Part shown: in pieces, positions 1 to 7,300 of the stretch
How the letters are laid out: the number at the start of each line of letters is the position of its first letter
Position numbering within the stretch: position 1 is the stretch's first letter
DNA from: Candidatus Aminicenantota bacterium
Lineage (GTDB): Bacteria; Acidobacteriota; Aminicenantia; Aminicenantales; UBA4085
Length of the DNA: 7,804 bases
Direction of reading: 5' to 3'
Assembly: GCA_003154255.1 (NCBI GenBank)
Contig: PMCY01000188.1
Coordinates: 5,609 to 13,412, forward strand
The notes under the pieces: model-generated
Seen by the model: only the letters and a program-made list of their open reading frames with translations
Told to the model about the DNA's origin: nothing
The model's database searches: none
Position numbers and translations under genes: made by a program

Positions 1-1
1 G

Positions 2-1648
2 CTGGAGAACGAGCTTCTATCCAGCGAAAAAACCGCTTCGGCCGCTGCATTTCAGGGCTTCATCCCCTATCCCCAGGCGGAGCTGGCCGAAGCCCGGCGC
101 GACCTGGCGCTGTCCCAGTTCCATGATCTTCTGCCCGGATCGTCCATCGAGCCGGGCGAAGCGGGCGCCCTGCGGCTCCTCGACCACGGCCTGGAAATCT
201 GTTCGCGGGTCAAAACGCGGGCTTTTTTCGCCCTGGCCGCGGGCGAGTCCGCGCCGCGCGACGGGGAGATCCCGATCCTTGTCTATAATCCCCACCCGTT
301 CCGCGTCCGGATGACCGTCGAGTGCGAATTCCAAGGGCAGGAGCCCAATTACGGGGGCGGATTTTTGCGCCCGCGGGTCTTCGCCGGAAACCGAGAATTG
401 CCGTCCCAAGCGGAAAAGGAACTCAGCAACCTTAACCTGGAATGGCGAAAAAAGGTCGTTTTCCGGGCCGATCTCGAGCCCGGCCGGCTGAGCCGATTCG
501 TCGTGCGGACGGAGGACATCGGCGCACGGCCCGCTCCTGCGCTCCGGGAAGCCGGCGGATTTTTCCTTTTTCGAACCGCCGCTCTCGAAGTCGACATGAA
601 TGCCCGGACCGGGCTCATAGACCGGTGCCGGATGAACGGAAGGGATGTCCTGGCGCCGGGCGCGTTCCGGCCGCTCCTCATGGCCGATAACGCCGATCCC
701 TGGGGACAAAGCGTCCTCCGCTTCCGGGACGAAACGGGCCGCTTCGAGGCCGCCTCGCCCGAGGAGAGCGCCCGGCTGGCCGGGCTCTCCGGCTCGCTCC
801 TGCCTCCCGTCCGGGTGATCGAGGACGGCAACGTCCGGACGGTCATGGAGGCCTGTCTCGTATACGGCGCATCGGCTGTTCTCCTCCGCTACAAGCTGCC
901 CAATGAAGGCACAGAGATCGAAGTCGAGGTCCGCGTCCTCTGGAACGAGAAGGACCGTATGCTGAAGCTGTCCGTCCCCACGCCCTTTCGGGACGCCGGC
1001 TATCTCGGCCAAACGGCTTATGGACGCGAGGCTCTCCCGACCGGCGGCGACGAGGCCGTGGCCCAGAAATGGACGGCCGTCGTGTCGGCCGCCGCCGGGG
1101 CGGTCGTGACCTGCATCAACGATGGAACCTATGGATCGGATTTCCGGGACGGGGAAATGCGGCTGTCTTTGCTGCGCTCCCCGGCCCACGCCTGCGACGA
1201 GGCCGAGGGACGGCCTCTTCGCTATCGCGATCGCTTCATCCCGCGCATTGATCAGGGTGAGCATGTCTTCCGCTTCTGGCTAAACGCCGGCCCCCTGGAG
1301 GAGCGGCTGGACGCCGTCGAGAGGGAAGCCCTGGTCCGCAATGAGGCGCCCAGCGTTCTCAGCTATTTTCCTCCGGGAACGGGCCGTCGGGCCCGGCCCC
1401 TGGCCGTCTTGAGCGATGACGTGGTCCTGGCCACCGTCTTCAAAAAAGCCGAAGATTCCGCCGGCCTCGTCATCCGCCTTTTCGAACCGACGGGAAGGAA
1501 GCGGACAACGATATTGACCCTGCCCTTCGCCGGGGCCAGGACCAAGGTCGTTCTCGGTCCTTTCGAGATCAAAACGCTCGTCTTCTCCCCCCGGACAGGG
1601 CGCTTCAAGGAGACCGATCTCCTGGAACGGCCGCTGAGGAAGCCATAA
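2..1648 (+). CDS. Glycoside hydrolase family 38 (alpha-mannosidase), C-terminal 548 residues, 5' end off the window
   Basis: The reading frame is open from base 2 and runs into the window edge, so the ATG at 311 is internal and not the start. Bases 113-148 encode SQFHDLLPGSSI, the conserved GH38 motif (Q-FHD-ILPG-S/T-S-I) at the junction of the catalytic and middle domains. A helical stretch follows, then ILVYNPHPF (about 280-306), the usual start of the beta-rich C-terminal domain. Further typical C-domain elements are DNADPWGQSVLRF (from about 684) and the late NDGTYGSDF / MRLSLLRSP block (about 1120-1182). Family members hydrolyse alpha-mannosides with retention, using a Zn-bound N-terminal domain; that domain, the nucleophile and the metal ligands are not in this window, so activity cannot be judged here. 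Full family length is usually about 800-1050 residues, so a third to a half is missing. The next gene starts four bases after the stop, suggesting co-transcription. Family call is firm; substrate is unknown. Confidence 0.9.
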   Translation: MENELLSSEKTASAAAFQGFIPYPQAELAEARRDLALSQFHDLLPGSSIEPGEAGALRLLDHGLEICSRVKTRAFFALAAGESAPRDGEIPILVYNPHPFRVRMTVECEFQGQEPNYGGGFLRPRVFAGNRELPSQAEKELSNLNLEWRKKVVFRADLEPGRLSRFVVRTEDIGARPAPALREAGGFFLFRTAALEVDMNARTGLIDRCRMNGRDVLAPGAFRPLLMADNADPWGQSVLRFRDETGRFEAASPEESARLAGLSGSLLPPVRVIEDGNVRTVMEACLVYGASAVLLRYKLPNEGTEIEVEVRVLWNEKDRMLKLSVPTPFRDAGYLGQTAYGREALPTGGDEAVAQKWTAVVSAAAGAVVTCINDGTYGSDFRDGEMRLSLLRSPAHACDEAEGRPLRYRDRFIPRIDQGEHVFRFWLNAGPLEERLDAVEREALVRNEAPSVLSYFPPGTGRRARPLAVLSDDVVLATVFKKAEDSAGLVIRLFEPTGRKRTTILTLPFAGARTKVVLGPFEIKTLVFSPRTGRFKETDLLERPLRKP

Positions 1649-1652
1649 GACC

Positions 1653-2870
1653 ATGGCCGCGGAACCCGTTTCTATTGTCCTGGTCGGCATCGGCGGCATG
1701 GGCGCCGTCTACGTCGACGAGCTTTTCAACAACCCTTCCGGCGAGGATTTCACCATCGTCGGAGCGGTCGATCCCGCGCCCGGGCGATGTCCGCGCCTGG
1801 CCGACCTGCGCGCGGCCGGGGTCCCGATTTTCTCCGACCTGGCGGCCTTCTACGCCTCCCGGACCGCGGATCTGGCCGTGATCTCCTCGCCCCATCACTT
1901 TCATGCTTCCCAAACGATCGCGGCCCTGAAGTCCGGGAGCCATGTCCTATGCGAAAAGCCTGCGGCGGGTACGATCCAGGAGGCCCGGGCCATGGCCGCG
2001 GCGGAGCGGCGTACCGGCCGCTGGGCGGCGATCGCCTACCAATGGTCCTTTTCCGACGCCGTCCAGGCCCTCAAAGCCGATATCCTCGGCGGGCGGTTCG
2101 GACGGCCGCACCGTTTGGCTTGTCTGTACACGTGGCCTCGCGACCGCGCATATTACACCCGCAACGCCTGGGCCGGACGGCTGCGCACGGACGACGGCGC
2201 CTGGGTCCTGGACGGACCGGCTAACAACGCCTTCGCCCACGATCTGCACAATATGTTCTATATTCTCGGTCCGGACATCCGGTCCTGCTCCTTTCCGATC
2301 GAGATTCAGGGCGAGCTTTATCGGGCCAATGCCATCGAAAACTACGACACGGCGGCGGCCCGCATCCTGACGGACGGCGGGGCAGAAGTGCTCTTTTGGG
2401 TCTCCCATGCGTCGCTCCGGGATCGAGGCCCGCTTCTGCGCTTTGAATTCGAAAAAGGCACGGTCACGGCCGACGGGCGCGGTTCGGGGCTGAGGGCGGT
2501 CTTTACGGACGGGACGACCCGCGCATACGGGAACCCCGATGCGGCGCCCATGAAAAAACTTTGGGACGTCCTGCGGGCGGTCCGGACCGGCGGGTCGCCT
2601 GTTTGCGGCGCCGCCGCGGCCTCCGGCCAGACCCTAGCCGTCAACGGGCTGCAGGACAGCCGCCCCGATGTCGTCGAAATCCCCTCCCCGCTCCGCGTCG
2701 TGGAACGGACCGGGCCGTCCGAATGGATGCGGATCCGGGAGCTGGACGAGGCCTGGGAACGATGTTACGACGAAAGCCGACTCCCTTCCGAAATCGGAGT
2801 TCCCTGGGCCCGGGCCGGACGCCGGATCAATCTGCGCGGCTATCGGAACTTTCCCGGGCTCCGTTCCTGA
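1653..2870 (+). CDS. Gfo/Idh/MocA-family NAD(P)-dependent oxidoreductase, 405 aa
   Basis: The N-terminal Rossmann fold has the dinucleotide motif GIGGMG at residues 12-17, and an acidic D40 ends beta-2 (VGAVD), often linked to NAD preference. The family CEKP signature is at residues 100-103, with K102 the expected catalytic lysine. The substrate domain carries VLDGPANNAFAHDLHN (about 185-200). Counting back from the conserved YILG, H196 matches the usual catalytic histidine, and the D187-H196 spacing is longer than in the classic D-x3-H form. I recall similar Asp-x-Pro-Ala-Asn-Asn forms in a subset of this family. Members oxidise, reduce or epimerise sugars and polyols; a few are glycosidases that use NAD redox chemistry. 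The exact substrate cannot be read from sequence. The ATG at 1653 is four bases past the upstream GH38 stop, with a GAGGA at 1636-1640 rather far upstream as a weak ribosome site. Context suggests processing of a mannoside-derived sugar. No signal peptide or membrane segment is visible, so it is likely cytoplasmic. Confidence 0.9.
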   Translation: MAAEPVSIVLVGIGGMGAVYVDELFNNPSGEDFTIVGAVDPAPGRCPRLADLRAAGVPIFSDLAAFYASRTADLAVISSPHHFHASQTIAALKSGSHVLCEKPAAGTIQEARAMAAAERRTGRWAAIAYQWSFSDAVQALKADILGGRFGRPHRLACLYTWPRDRAYYTRNAWAGRLRTDDGAWVLDGPANNAFAHDLHNMFYILGPDIRSCSFPIEIQGELYRANAIENYDTAAARILTDGGAEVLFWVSHASLRDRGPLLRFEFEKGTVTADGRGSGLRAVFTDGTTRAYGNPDAAPMKKLWDVLRAVRTGGSPVCGAAAASGQTLAVNGLQDSRPDVVEIPSPLRVVERTGPSEWMRIRELDEAWERCYDESRLPSEIGVPWARAGRRINLRGYRNFPGLRS

Positions 2871-2884
2871 GACGCTCCCCGCGG

Positions 2885-2913
2885 TTGACTCGCATCCGGC
2901 CATCTCCTATGAT
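2885..2913 (+). promoter_or_regulatory. Sigma-70-type promoter for the sensor kinase
   Basis: A -35 box TTGACT (2885-2890) and a -10 box TATGAT (2908-2913) each match 5 of 6 consensus bases and are 17 bp apart, the optimal spacing. The site lies wholly in the 71-bp gap between the oxidoreductase stop and the kinase ATG at 2942. Transcription would be expected to start near 2920, giving a leader of about 20 bases. This implies that the kinase and rlmD can be transcribed apart from the GH38/oxidoreductase pair. No operator-like palindrome is evident around it. The assignment rests on consensus match only and assumes the host housekeeping sigma factor reads E. coli-like boxes. Confidence 0.6.
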
Positions 2914-2941
2914 GACCGAAGAAGCGGAATAGCGCCCGACC

Positions 2942-4891
2942 ATGAGACTGATCCACACGCCGAAATCCAGGCTCATTTCCGAGATCGAGGATTTAAAGCT
3001 CAAAATCGCCGAGCTGCAGGAGGCGGATTATCTCCTGCGCATCCAACGCGACCTGACCCTGCACCTCAGCGGCATCGAACGGCTCGAGAACATCCTTCAG
3101 CTCTGCCTGGAAACGGCCATTCGCGTCTCCGGGATGGACAGCGGCGGCATCTATGTGGCCGAGGAAGGGACGGGGGACTGGCTTCTGGCCGTCCATGCCG
3201 GACTTGACGCCGAGTTCGTCGCCCGAGTCGGCCGCTACCCCGCCGGCTCGCTCAACATCCGGACCATGACCTCAGGCGTGCCTTTCTATTCGAATTATCA
3301 GTCCGCCGAGATTGAGAACCGCACCGACAGCCGGAAATCGGACAGCATCCGCGCCTTCGCCGCCATCCCCATCCCCCACCGCGACCGCATCATCGCCTGC
3401 CTTAACGTCAGTTCCCATATCCTGGAGGAGATCCCGGCGGCGGCCCGGATGTCCCTGGAAACGATCGCCGGGCAGATGGGACAGAGCATCGTCCGGGCCC
3501 GCTATGAGGAAGCCCTGCGCCGGAGCGAGAAGCGTTTCCGCGATCTGACCGACAGCCTCGATGTCGGGATCTATCGGAGCGTTCCCGGGGACGGGGGCCG
3601 GTTCGTGGAATCGAATGAAGCCCACATCAAGATGCTGGGGTATTCTTCGTTGGAAGAGCTGCGCAACCTGCGGGTTGTGGACGTCTATGAATCCTCCCCC
3701 GAACGTCGGGAATTCCTGGACGCCCTGGAGACCCTGGGCTTCGTCCGGCACCGCGAAATCTGTCTGCGCCGCCGCAATGGGAACCTCTTCATCGCCTCCG
3801 TCTCCGCGGTCGCCATCCGCGATTCCGAAGGCCGGCTGGCCGCCATCGACGGCATCGTCGAGGACGTCAGCGAGAGGAAAAAAGCCGAAGAAGCGCTGGA
3901 GACGCGCGAACGGACCTACCGGGCCCTGTTCGAGCAAAGCAACGACGCCGTTCTCCTGTTCAACCCTCAAGGCCTGACCATCGACGCCAACCGCAAGGCG
4001 GTCGATATGCTCGGCCGGTCGAAAGAGTCCCTCCTCCAATCACATTTCCTGGAGCAAATCGCCTTCCCCGAGAGAGAAGACGCTCTGCGCAAGGTCCACT
4101 CGGTCATCGAAGGAATCCCCGTCCCGCTCTACGAGCGGACCGCCCGCCGAGGGGACGGCACGGAGTTCCCGGCCGAGGTCAATCTGTCCCTCGTCCGCGA
4201 TCCGGAGGGACGGCCGCTGTTCCTCCAGAGCATCGTCCGCGACATCTCCGAGCGGAAGAAAGCCGAGAATGCCATGCGGGCCGCCCTGGGCGAAAAAGAG
4301 GTCCTGATCCGGGAGATCCACCACCGGGTCAAGAACAACATGCAGGTCATCATCAGCCTGCTGCGGCTGCAGGCGCGGTCGATCGCCGACCCGGAGCGGC
4401 GGGAGATCTTTGCCGTCACCCAGGACCGCATCCGTTCGATGGCCCTGGTCCACGAAAAGTTATATCATTCCCGCGATCTGTCCGGCATCGATTTCAAGAG
4501 CTATATCCAAAGCCTGGTTTCCCACCTCGGCAGCTCGGCCGGGCTCTCGGCGGCGGCCCGCGTCCGAATCGAGCTCGAGCTGGACGATGTCGAGCTGAAC
4601 ATCAACAAAGCCGTCCCCTGCGGCCTCATCCTCAACGAATTGATCAGCAACGCTTTCAAATATGCGTTCCCCGAAGGCCGGACGGGGACCATCCGGATCC
4701 GGTTGGAGGCCCTCTCCCCCGGCCGCGTCCGATTGACCGTCGCCGACGACGGCGTGGGTCTGCCCGAGACGGTCGATCCGCATCAACCGGAGACGCTGGG
4801 ATTGCAAATCGTCTGCGATCTGGCCCGCCAGATCGATGCCGAGATCGGGATCGAGCGGCGCAAAGGCACGGCCTATACCCTCGTTTTTTGA
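2942..4891 (+). CDS. Soluble GAF-PAS-PAS sensor histidine kinase, HisKA_2 type, 649 aa
   Basis: Domains in order: a short N-terminal coiled coil (residues 8-40), GAF (about 45-185), PAS/PAC 1 (about 195-315, ending [12 protein letters not shown]), PAS/PAC 2 (about 322-442, ending [12 protein letters not shown]), HisKA_2 dimerisation/phosphoacceptor domain (about 453-530) and HATPase_c (about 555-649). The H-box is [14 protein letters not shown] (458-471); the histidine of the HRxxN core (H461, preceded by H460) is the likely phosphoacceptor. The N-box is [12 protein letters not shown] (565-576), the G1 box DDGVGLP (602-608) and G2 TLGLQIV (618-624). No membrane segment is seen, so it should sense a cytoplasmic signal; the ligand is unknown. 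No response regulator is adjacent in the window. Start choice: the in-frame ATGs at 2909 and 2912 are cut off by a TAG at 2930-2932, which leaves ATG 2942; its ribosome site is weak (GGAA at 2926-2929). The protein ends abruptly in TLVF at a T6 run. Confidence 0.93.
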   Translation: MRLIHTPKSRLISEIEDLKLKIAELQEADYLLRIQRDLTLHLSGIERLENILQLCLETAIRVSGMDSGGIYVAEEGTGDWLLAVHAGLDAEFVARVGRYPAGSLNIRTMTSGVPFYSNYQSAEIENRTDSRKSDSIRAFAAIPIPHRDRIIACLNVSSHILEEIPAAARMSLETIAGQMGQSIVRARYEEALRRSEKRFRDLTDSLDVGIYRSVPGDGGRFVESNEAHIKMLGYSSLEELRNLRVVDVYESSPERREFLDALETLGFVRHREICLRRRNGNLFIASVSAVAIRDSEGRLAAIDGIVEDVSERKKAEEALETRERTYRALFEQSNDAVLLFNPQGLTIDANRKAVDMLGRSKESLLQSHFLEQIAFPEREDALRKVHSVIEGIPVPLYERTARRGDGTEFPAEVNLSLVRDPEGRPLFLQSIVRDISERKKAENAMRAALGEKEVLIREIHHRVKNNMQVIISLLRLQARSIADPERREIFAVTQDRIRSMALVHEKLYHSRDLSGIDFKSYIQSLVSHLGSSAGLSAAARVRIELELDDVELNINKAVPCGLILNELISNAFKYAFPEGRTGTIRIRLEALSPGRVRLTVADDGVGLPETVDPHQPETLGLQIVCDLARQIDAEIGIERRKGTAYTLVF

Positions 4892-4896
4892 GACCT

Positions 4897-4904
4897 GGAG
4901 AAGG
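4897..4904 (+). promoter_or_regulatory. Ribosome binding site that decides the rlmD start
   Basis: GGAGAAGG lies just ahead of ATG 4906, with the GGAG core five bases from the start codon. This favours ATG 4906 over the in-frame TTG at 4888, which overlaps the kinase stop and has no purine-rich site at a proper distance. The N-terminus beginning MPDLDVEKIVYPGKSLARLEG then fits directly into a TRAM domain. Confidence 0.75.
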
Positions 4905-4905
4905 C

Positions 4906-6180
4906 ATGCCGGACCTCGACGTTGAGAAAATCGTTTATCCGGGAAAAAGCCTGGCTCGGCTCGAGGGCATCGTTTGGCTGACCGACGAGGGCCTGCCCGG
5001 AGAACGGGTCGAGGTCGAACCGCGCAAAGAACGGCCTCGACTCGTGGAGGCCCATACCACGCGTGTCCTCCATCCATCACCCCGGCGGAGGGAGCCCCGC
5101 TGCGGACATTATCGCGCCTGTTCCCCCTACCAGATCATGGATGATGATCTGCAATTGGAGATCAAGCGAAGCCAGCTGGAAGAAATCCTGGCTGGGGAAT
5201 CCGCCGGGCTTCCCCCGATCCGGATCACCGCTTCGCCCCAGGCCTGGAATTACCGCCGCCGGGCCCGTTTCCACATTCTCTGGACGGCCCAAGGCGCGCA
5301 GCCCGCATACAACGTTCCCGGAACCCGTGATGAATTCATCCCGGTCGATGTCTGCCATCTCCTGGCGCCGCCGCTCTCGGACCTGATCGCCTCGGCCTTG
5401 CGGGCGTTCCCCGGGCCGGCGCCCGGCCTGCGCGAAATCGAAGCGCGCGTCGGGGCGGATGCGACGGCTCCCCTCCTGATCTTCCACTGGTCGATCCCGC
5501 CCGGACCGAAGGATCTCGATGCGGTCCTGTCTGAACTATTGGCCGGCCCCCGCCCGGCCGGCGTGGTGAGTGTCTTCCGGAAAAAAGGACGCGATGAGGA
5601 AGTCCTCGTCTGGGGCCGTGACTGGATCGAGGAAGAGGCGGGAGCGGCGGCGTTCCGGATTGGAGCCCGCTCGTTTTTCCAGGTCAATCCGTCCATCCTG
5701 CCGGCCGTCATCGCCCGCCTGGCCGAAGCCCTGAAAGCCCATGGCGTCCGCCGCCTGGCCGATCTCTATAGCGGGCTGGGCCTTTTCGGCTTGGCCTTGG
5801 CGCCGCTCGTCGAAACGGTCGCGGCCGTCGAATCCGATCCCCAGAACATACGCTTGTTGAAAGAAAACGCGGCCCGCAACGGCGCGGCGGGGCTGACCAT
5901 CTGCGACGGCCGGGCCGAGGATTGGATGGTTTGGGTTCAGGATCGCGGCGTGGATGCGGTCATCGTCGATCCGCCCCGCAAAGGTCTGGATGCCGGGCTG
6001 GTCAAGGCGCTCACCGTCCGGCCGGTTCCTCTGCTCCTCTACCTGTCCTGCAATCCCGCGACCCTGGCCCGGGATCTGCTCATGATGCGCCCGGCCTATC
6101 GGCCGATCCTGATTCAGGGATTCGATTTTTTCCCCCAGACGCCTCACATCGAAACGCTGGCGATTCTGGAGAGAAAATAG
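4906..6180 (+). CDS. rlmD: RlmD/RumA-family 23S rRNA (uracil-C5)-methyltransferase, 424 aa
   Basis: It transfers a methyl group from S-adenosylmethionine to C5 of a uridine, U1939 of 23S rRNA in the E. coli RlmD model. An N-terminal TRAM RNA-binding domain spans about residues 5-58. A cluster-binding region follows with C66, C72 and C150, but the third cysteine of the usual C-x5-C-GG-C-x-Q motif is replaced: the sequence is CGHYRACSPYQ, with Y75 in that place. The Rossmann-type methyltransferase half is complete: FFQVN (257-261), DLYSGLGLFG (286-295), E309 in the SAM ribose motif VESD, DPPRKG (355-360), YLSCNPATLARDL (379-391) with catalytic C382, and PQTPHIETLAIL (410-421) with E416 as the likely general base. 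The gene begins 14 bases after the kinase stop and so is probably in its transcript. Which uridine (1939, 747 or another) is modified cannot be fixed by sequence; RlmCD-like dual specificity is possible. Confidence 0.88.
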   Translation: MPDLDVEKIVYPGKSLARLEGIVWLTDEGLPGERVEVEPRKERPRLVEAHTTRVLHPSPRRREPRCGHYRACSPYQIMDDDLQLEIKRSQLEEILAGESAGLPPIRITASPQAWNYRRRARFHILWTAQGAQPAYNVPGTRDEFIPVDVCHLLAPPLSDLIASALRAFPGPAPGLREIEARVGADATAPLLIFHWSIPPGPKDLDAVLSELLAGPRPAGVVSVFRKKGRDEEVLVWGRDWIEEEAGAAAFRIGARSFFQVNPSILPAVIARLAEALKAHGVRRLADLYSGLGLFGLALAPLVETVAAVESDPQNIRLLKENAARNGAAGLTICDGRAEDWMVWVQDRGVDAVIVDPPRKGLDAGLVKALTVRPVPLLLYLSCNPATLARDLLMMRPAYRPILIQGFDFFPQTPHIETLAILERK

Positions 6181-6192
6181 GGATCGAGTCTA

Positions 6193-6256
6193 CAGATCGC
6201 TAATATTTCCGGAGCCTCCTCCCGATGAAATATTATGAAAAAAAACTAGCGATCTG
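6193..6256. repeat. Nested inverted repeat between the converging rlmD and rlmN genes; possible bidirectional transcript-end element
   Basis: The left arm CAGATCGCTAATATTTC (6193-6209) is matched in two pieces on the right: GAAATATTA (6227-6235) pairs with 6201-6209, and TAGCGATCTG (6247-6256) pairs with 6193-6202. Both pairings are perfect, 9 and 10 bp, and share the TA at 6201-6202. The 11 bases left over on the right (6236-6246) contain an A8 run (6238-6245). The apical loop can extend through GGAG (6211-6214) pairing with CTCC (6219-6222). The element is AT-rich against GC-rich surroundings and sits in the 96-bp gap between the two stop codons, 12 bases past the rlmD stop and 20 bases past the rlmN stop. 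Termination or mRNA 3'-end protection is the likely role. A U-tract directly after the stem is missing on both strands; on the minus strand U8 falls between the two stem halves. It is therefore not a textbook intrinsic terminator. Confidence 0.6.
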
Positions 6257-6276
6257 GTGACGCGACCCCATTTCAT

Positions 6277-7296
6277 TTATCTGGCCCGGCCGGCCAATTG
6301 GCCGCAGGCGGCCTGAATATCCTTCCCTTTGGATTGCCGCAGGGTGGCCCGGGCGCCGCCCTTTTCGAGCGCCTGGAGAAATCGCAGTTGGGCGGCCTCG
6401 GAAGGCGGGGCAAATTCCAGGCCCGGGATGGGGCTGAAAGGAATGAGATTGACCTTGGCCCGCAAGCGGCGGACGATGCGGGCCAGCCTCTCAGCGTCTC
6501 CGGCCGTGTCGTTGACGCCGGCCAAAAGGACATATTCGAAGGTGATCATGCGGCCGCCCTTGGTCCGGTATTCCTCGCCGGCGCGAAGAAGGACAACGAG
6601 CGGGTATTTCTTATTGACCGGCATCAGCCGGTTCCTTTGGGCGTCCGTCGGGGCGTGGAGCGAGATCGATAGATTGATCGGCAGGCCCATGGCCCCCAGC
6701 CGCTCGATGCCCGGCACAAGACCGCTGGTCGAGACAGTCATCCTCCGGGCGGCCAGCCCCAGACCTTCGGGAGCGTTGAGGATGCGGACGGCTTTTTCCA
6801 GATTCAGTAGATTGTCCAGGGGTTCCCCCATGCCCATGAAGACGACGTTGGTCAGGCCGATCTCCAGGATGTCGCGCAGATAGAGGACCTGACCGGTGAT
6901 TTCGGAAGGAGTCAGGTCGCGGACGAACCCGCGCCTCCCGCTGGCGCAGAAGACGCAGCCGAATTTGCAGCCGACCTGGGTCGAGAGACAAACGGTCTGC
7001 CGGGAAGAGGATGTGATCAGCACGCTTTCGATGAACTCCCCGTCGGCCAGGCGGAAGAGGTATTTCCGGGTCTGATCGCGGGCTTCAAAGACGCCCTCCA
7101 GTTCGAGCCGGCCGATCGCGAACCGCCCGGCCATCTTTTCGCGCAGGGGCTTGGGAAACTCGGCGAATTGATCGAAACAAAGAGCCCCCCTTTTATAGAG
7201 TCGGGTGAAAGCTTGGACCGCCCGGTAAGGGGGCTCGCCGAGCGCCGACATTTCGTTCCGCAATTCGTCGAGTGTCAGGTCCTTGATGTCCGTCAT
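6277..7296 (-). CDS. rlmN: Dual-specificity 23S rRNA / tRNA adenine-C2 methyltransferase RlmN (radical SAM), 339 aa
   Basis: It methylates C2 of A2503 in 23S rRNA, and A37 of some tRNAs in E. coli, by a radical-SAM mechanism with a methylated cysteine intermediate. An N-terminal helical accessory domain (residues 1-60, DLTLDELRNEMSALGEPPYRA) is followed by FIESVLI (88-94, with the conserved E91). The cluster motif C110-KFG-C114-VF-C117 binds [4Fe-4S]. C103 in TVCLSTQVGC matches E. coli C118, and C331 in AACGQL matches the methyl-carrying C355. GMGEPL (155-160), the SAM-binding STSGLVPGI (189-197), LSISLHAP (209-216) and RLMPVNKKYP (223-232) are all intact, and the length is typical. ATG 7296 lies four bases after the stop of the membrane gene and has no clear Shine-Dalgarno, which suggests translational coupling. 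Cfr (C8 methylation, resistance) is less likely, because the alignment and the ending in ACGQLAG are RlmN-like. Confidence 0.95.
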   Translation of the reverse strand: MTDIKDLTLDELRNEMSALGEPPYRAVQAFTRLYKRGALCFDQFAEFPKPLREKMAGRFAIGRLELEGVFEARDQTRKYLFRLADGEFIESVLITSSSRQTVCLSTQVGCKFGCVFCASGRRGFVRDLTPSEITGQVLYLRDILEIGLTNVVFMGMGEPLDNLLNLEKAVRILNAPEGLGLAARRMTVSTSGLVPGIERLGAMGLPINLSISLHAPTDAQRNRLMPVNKKYPLVVLLRAGEEYRTKGGRMITFEYVLLAGVNDTAGDAERLARIVRRLRAKVNLIPFSPIPGLEFAPPSEAAQLRFLQALEKGGARATLRQSKGKDIQAACGQLAGRAR

Positions 7297-7300
7297 GCGC

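Noticed and set aside
17..1264. A 415-codon open frame on the minus strand opposite the GH38 gene
   Set aside because: Its translation is low-complexity, rich in G, R, P and D, with no recognisable motif. It lies antisense to a clear GH38 frame whose G/C-rich third positions remove stops from the opposite strand.
2909..2932. Tandem ATG ATG just ahead of the kinase, in its frame
   Set aside because: The frame closes at TAG 2930-2932 after seven codons, the first ATG overlaps the -10 box, and the site is upstream of the expected transcript start, so it is neither an alternative start nor a convincing leader peptide.
3272..4039. A 255-codon minus-strand open frame opposite the kinase GAF/PAS region
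   Set aside because: It is a shadow of the kinase codons: no domain features, and no ribosome site or promoter that I could see.
4815..4835. A perfect 8-bp hairpin (CGATCTGG, 4-base loop, CCAGATCG) in the kinase 3' end that shares the 9-mer GCGATCTGG with the intergenic repeat at 6249-6257
   Set aside because: It encodes the normal HATPase_c residues CDLARQID in-frame, and a shared 9-mer over this length is plausible by chance. It would gain weight only if the 9-mer recurs at other loci.
5540..5563. GC-rich inverted repeat GGCCGG ... CCGGCC within rlmD
   Set aside because: It consists of Gly/Pro/Ala codons in a high-GC gene; such palindromes are common here and there is no U-tract or boundary nearby.
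6181..6276. Possible mobile-element remnant or integron-type recombination site in the rlmD-rlmN gap
   Set aside because: No flanking target duplication is seen (TA on the left, GT on the right of the arms), there are no core-site motifs, and both neighbouring genes are intact.
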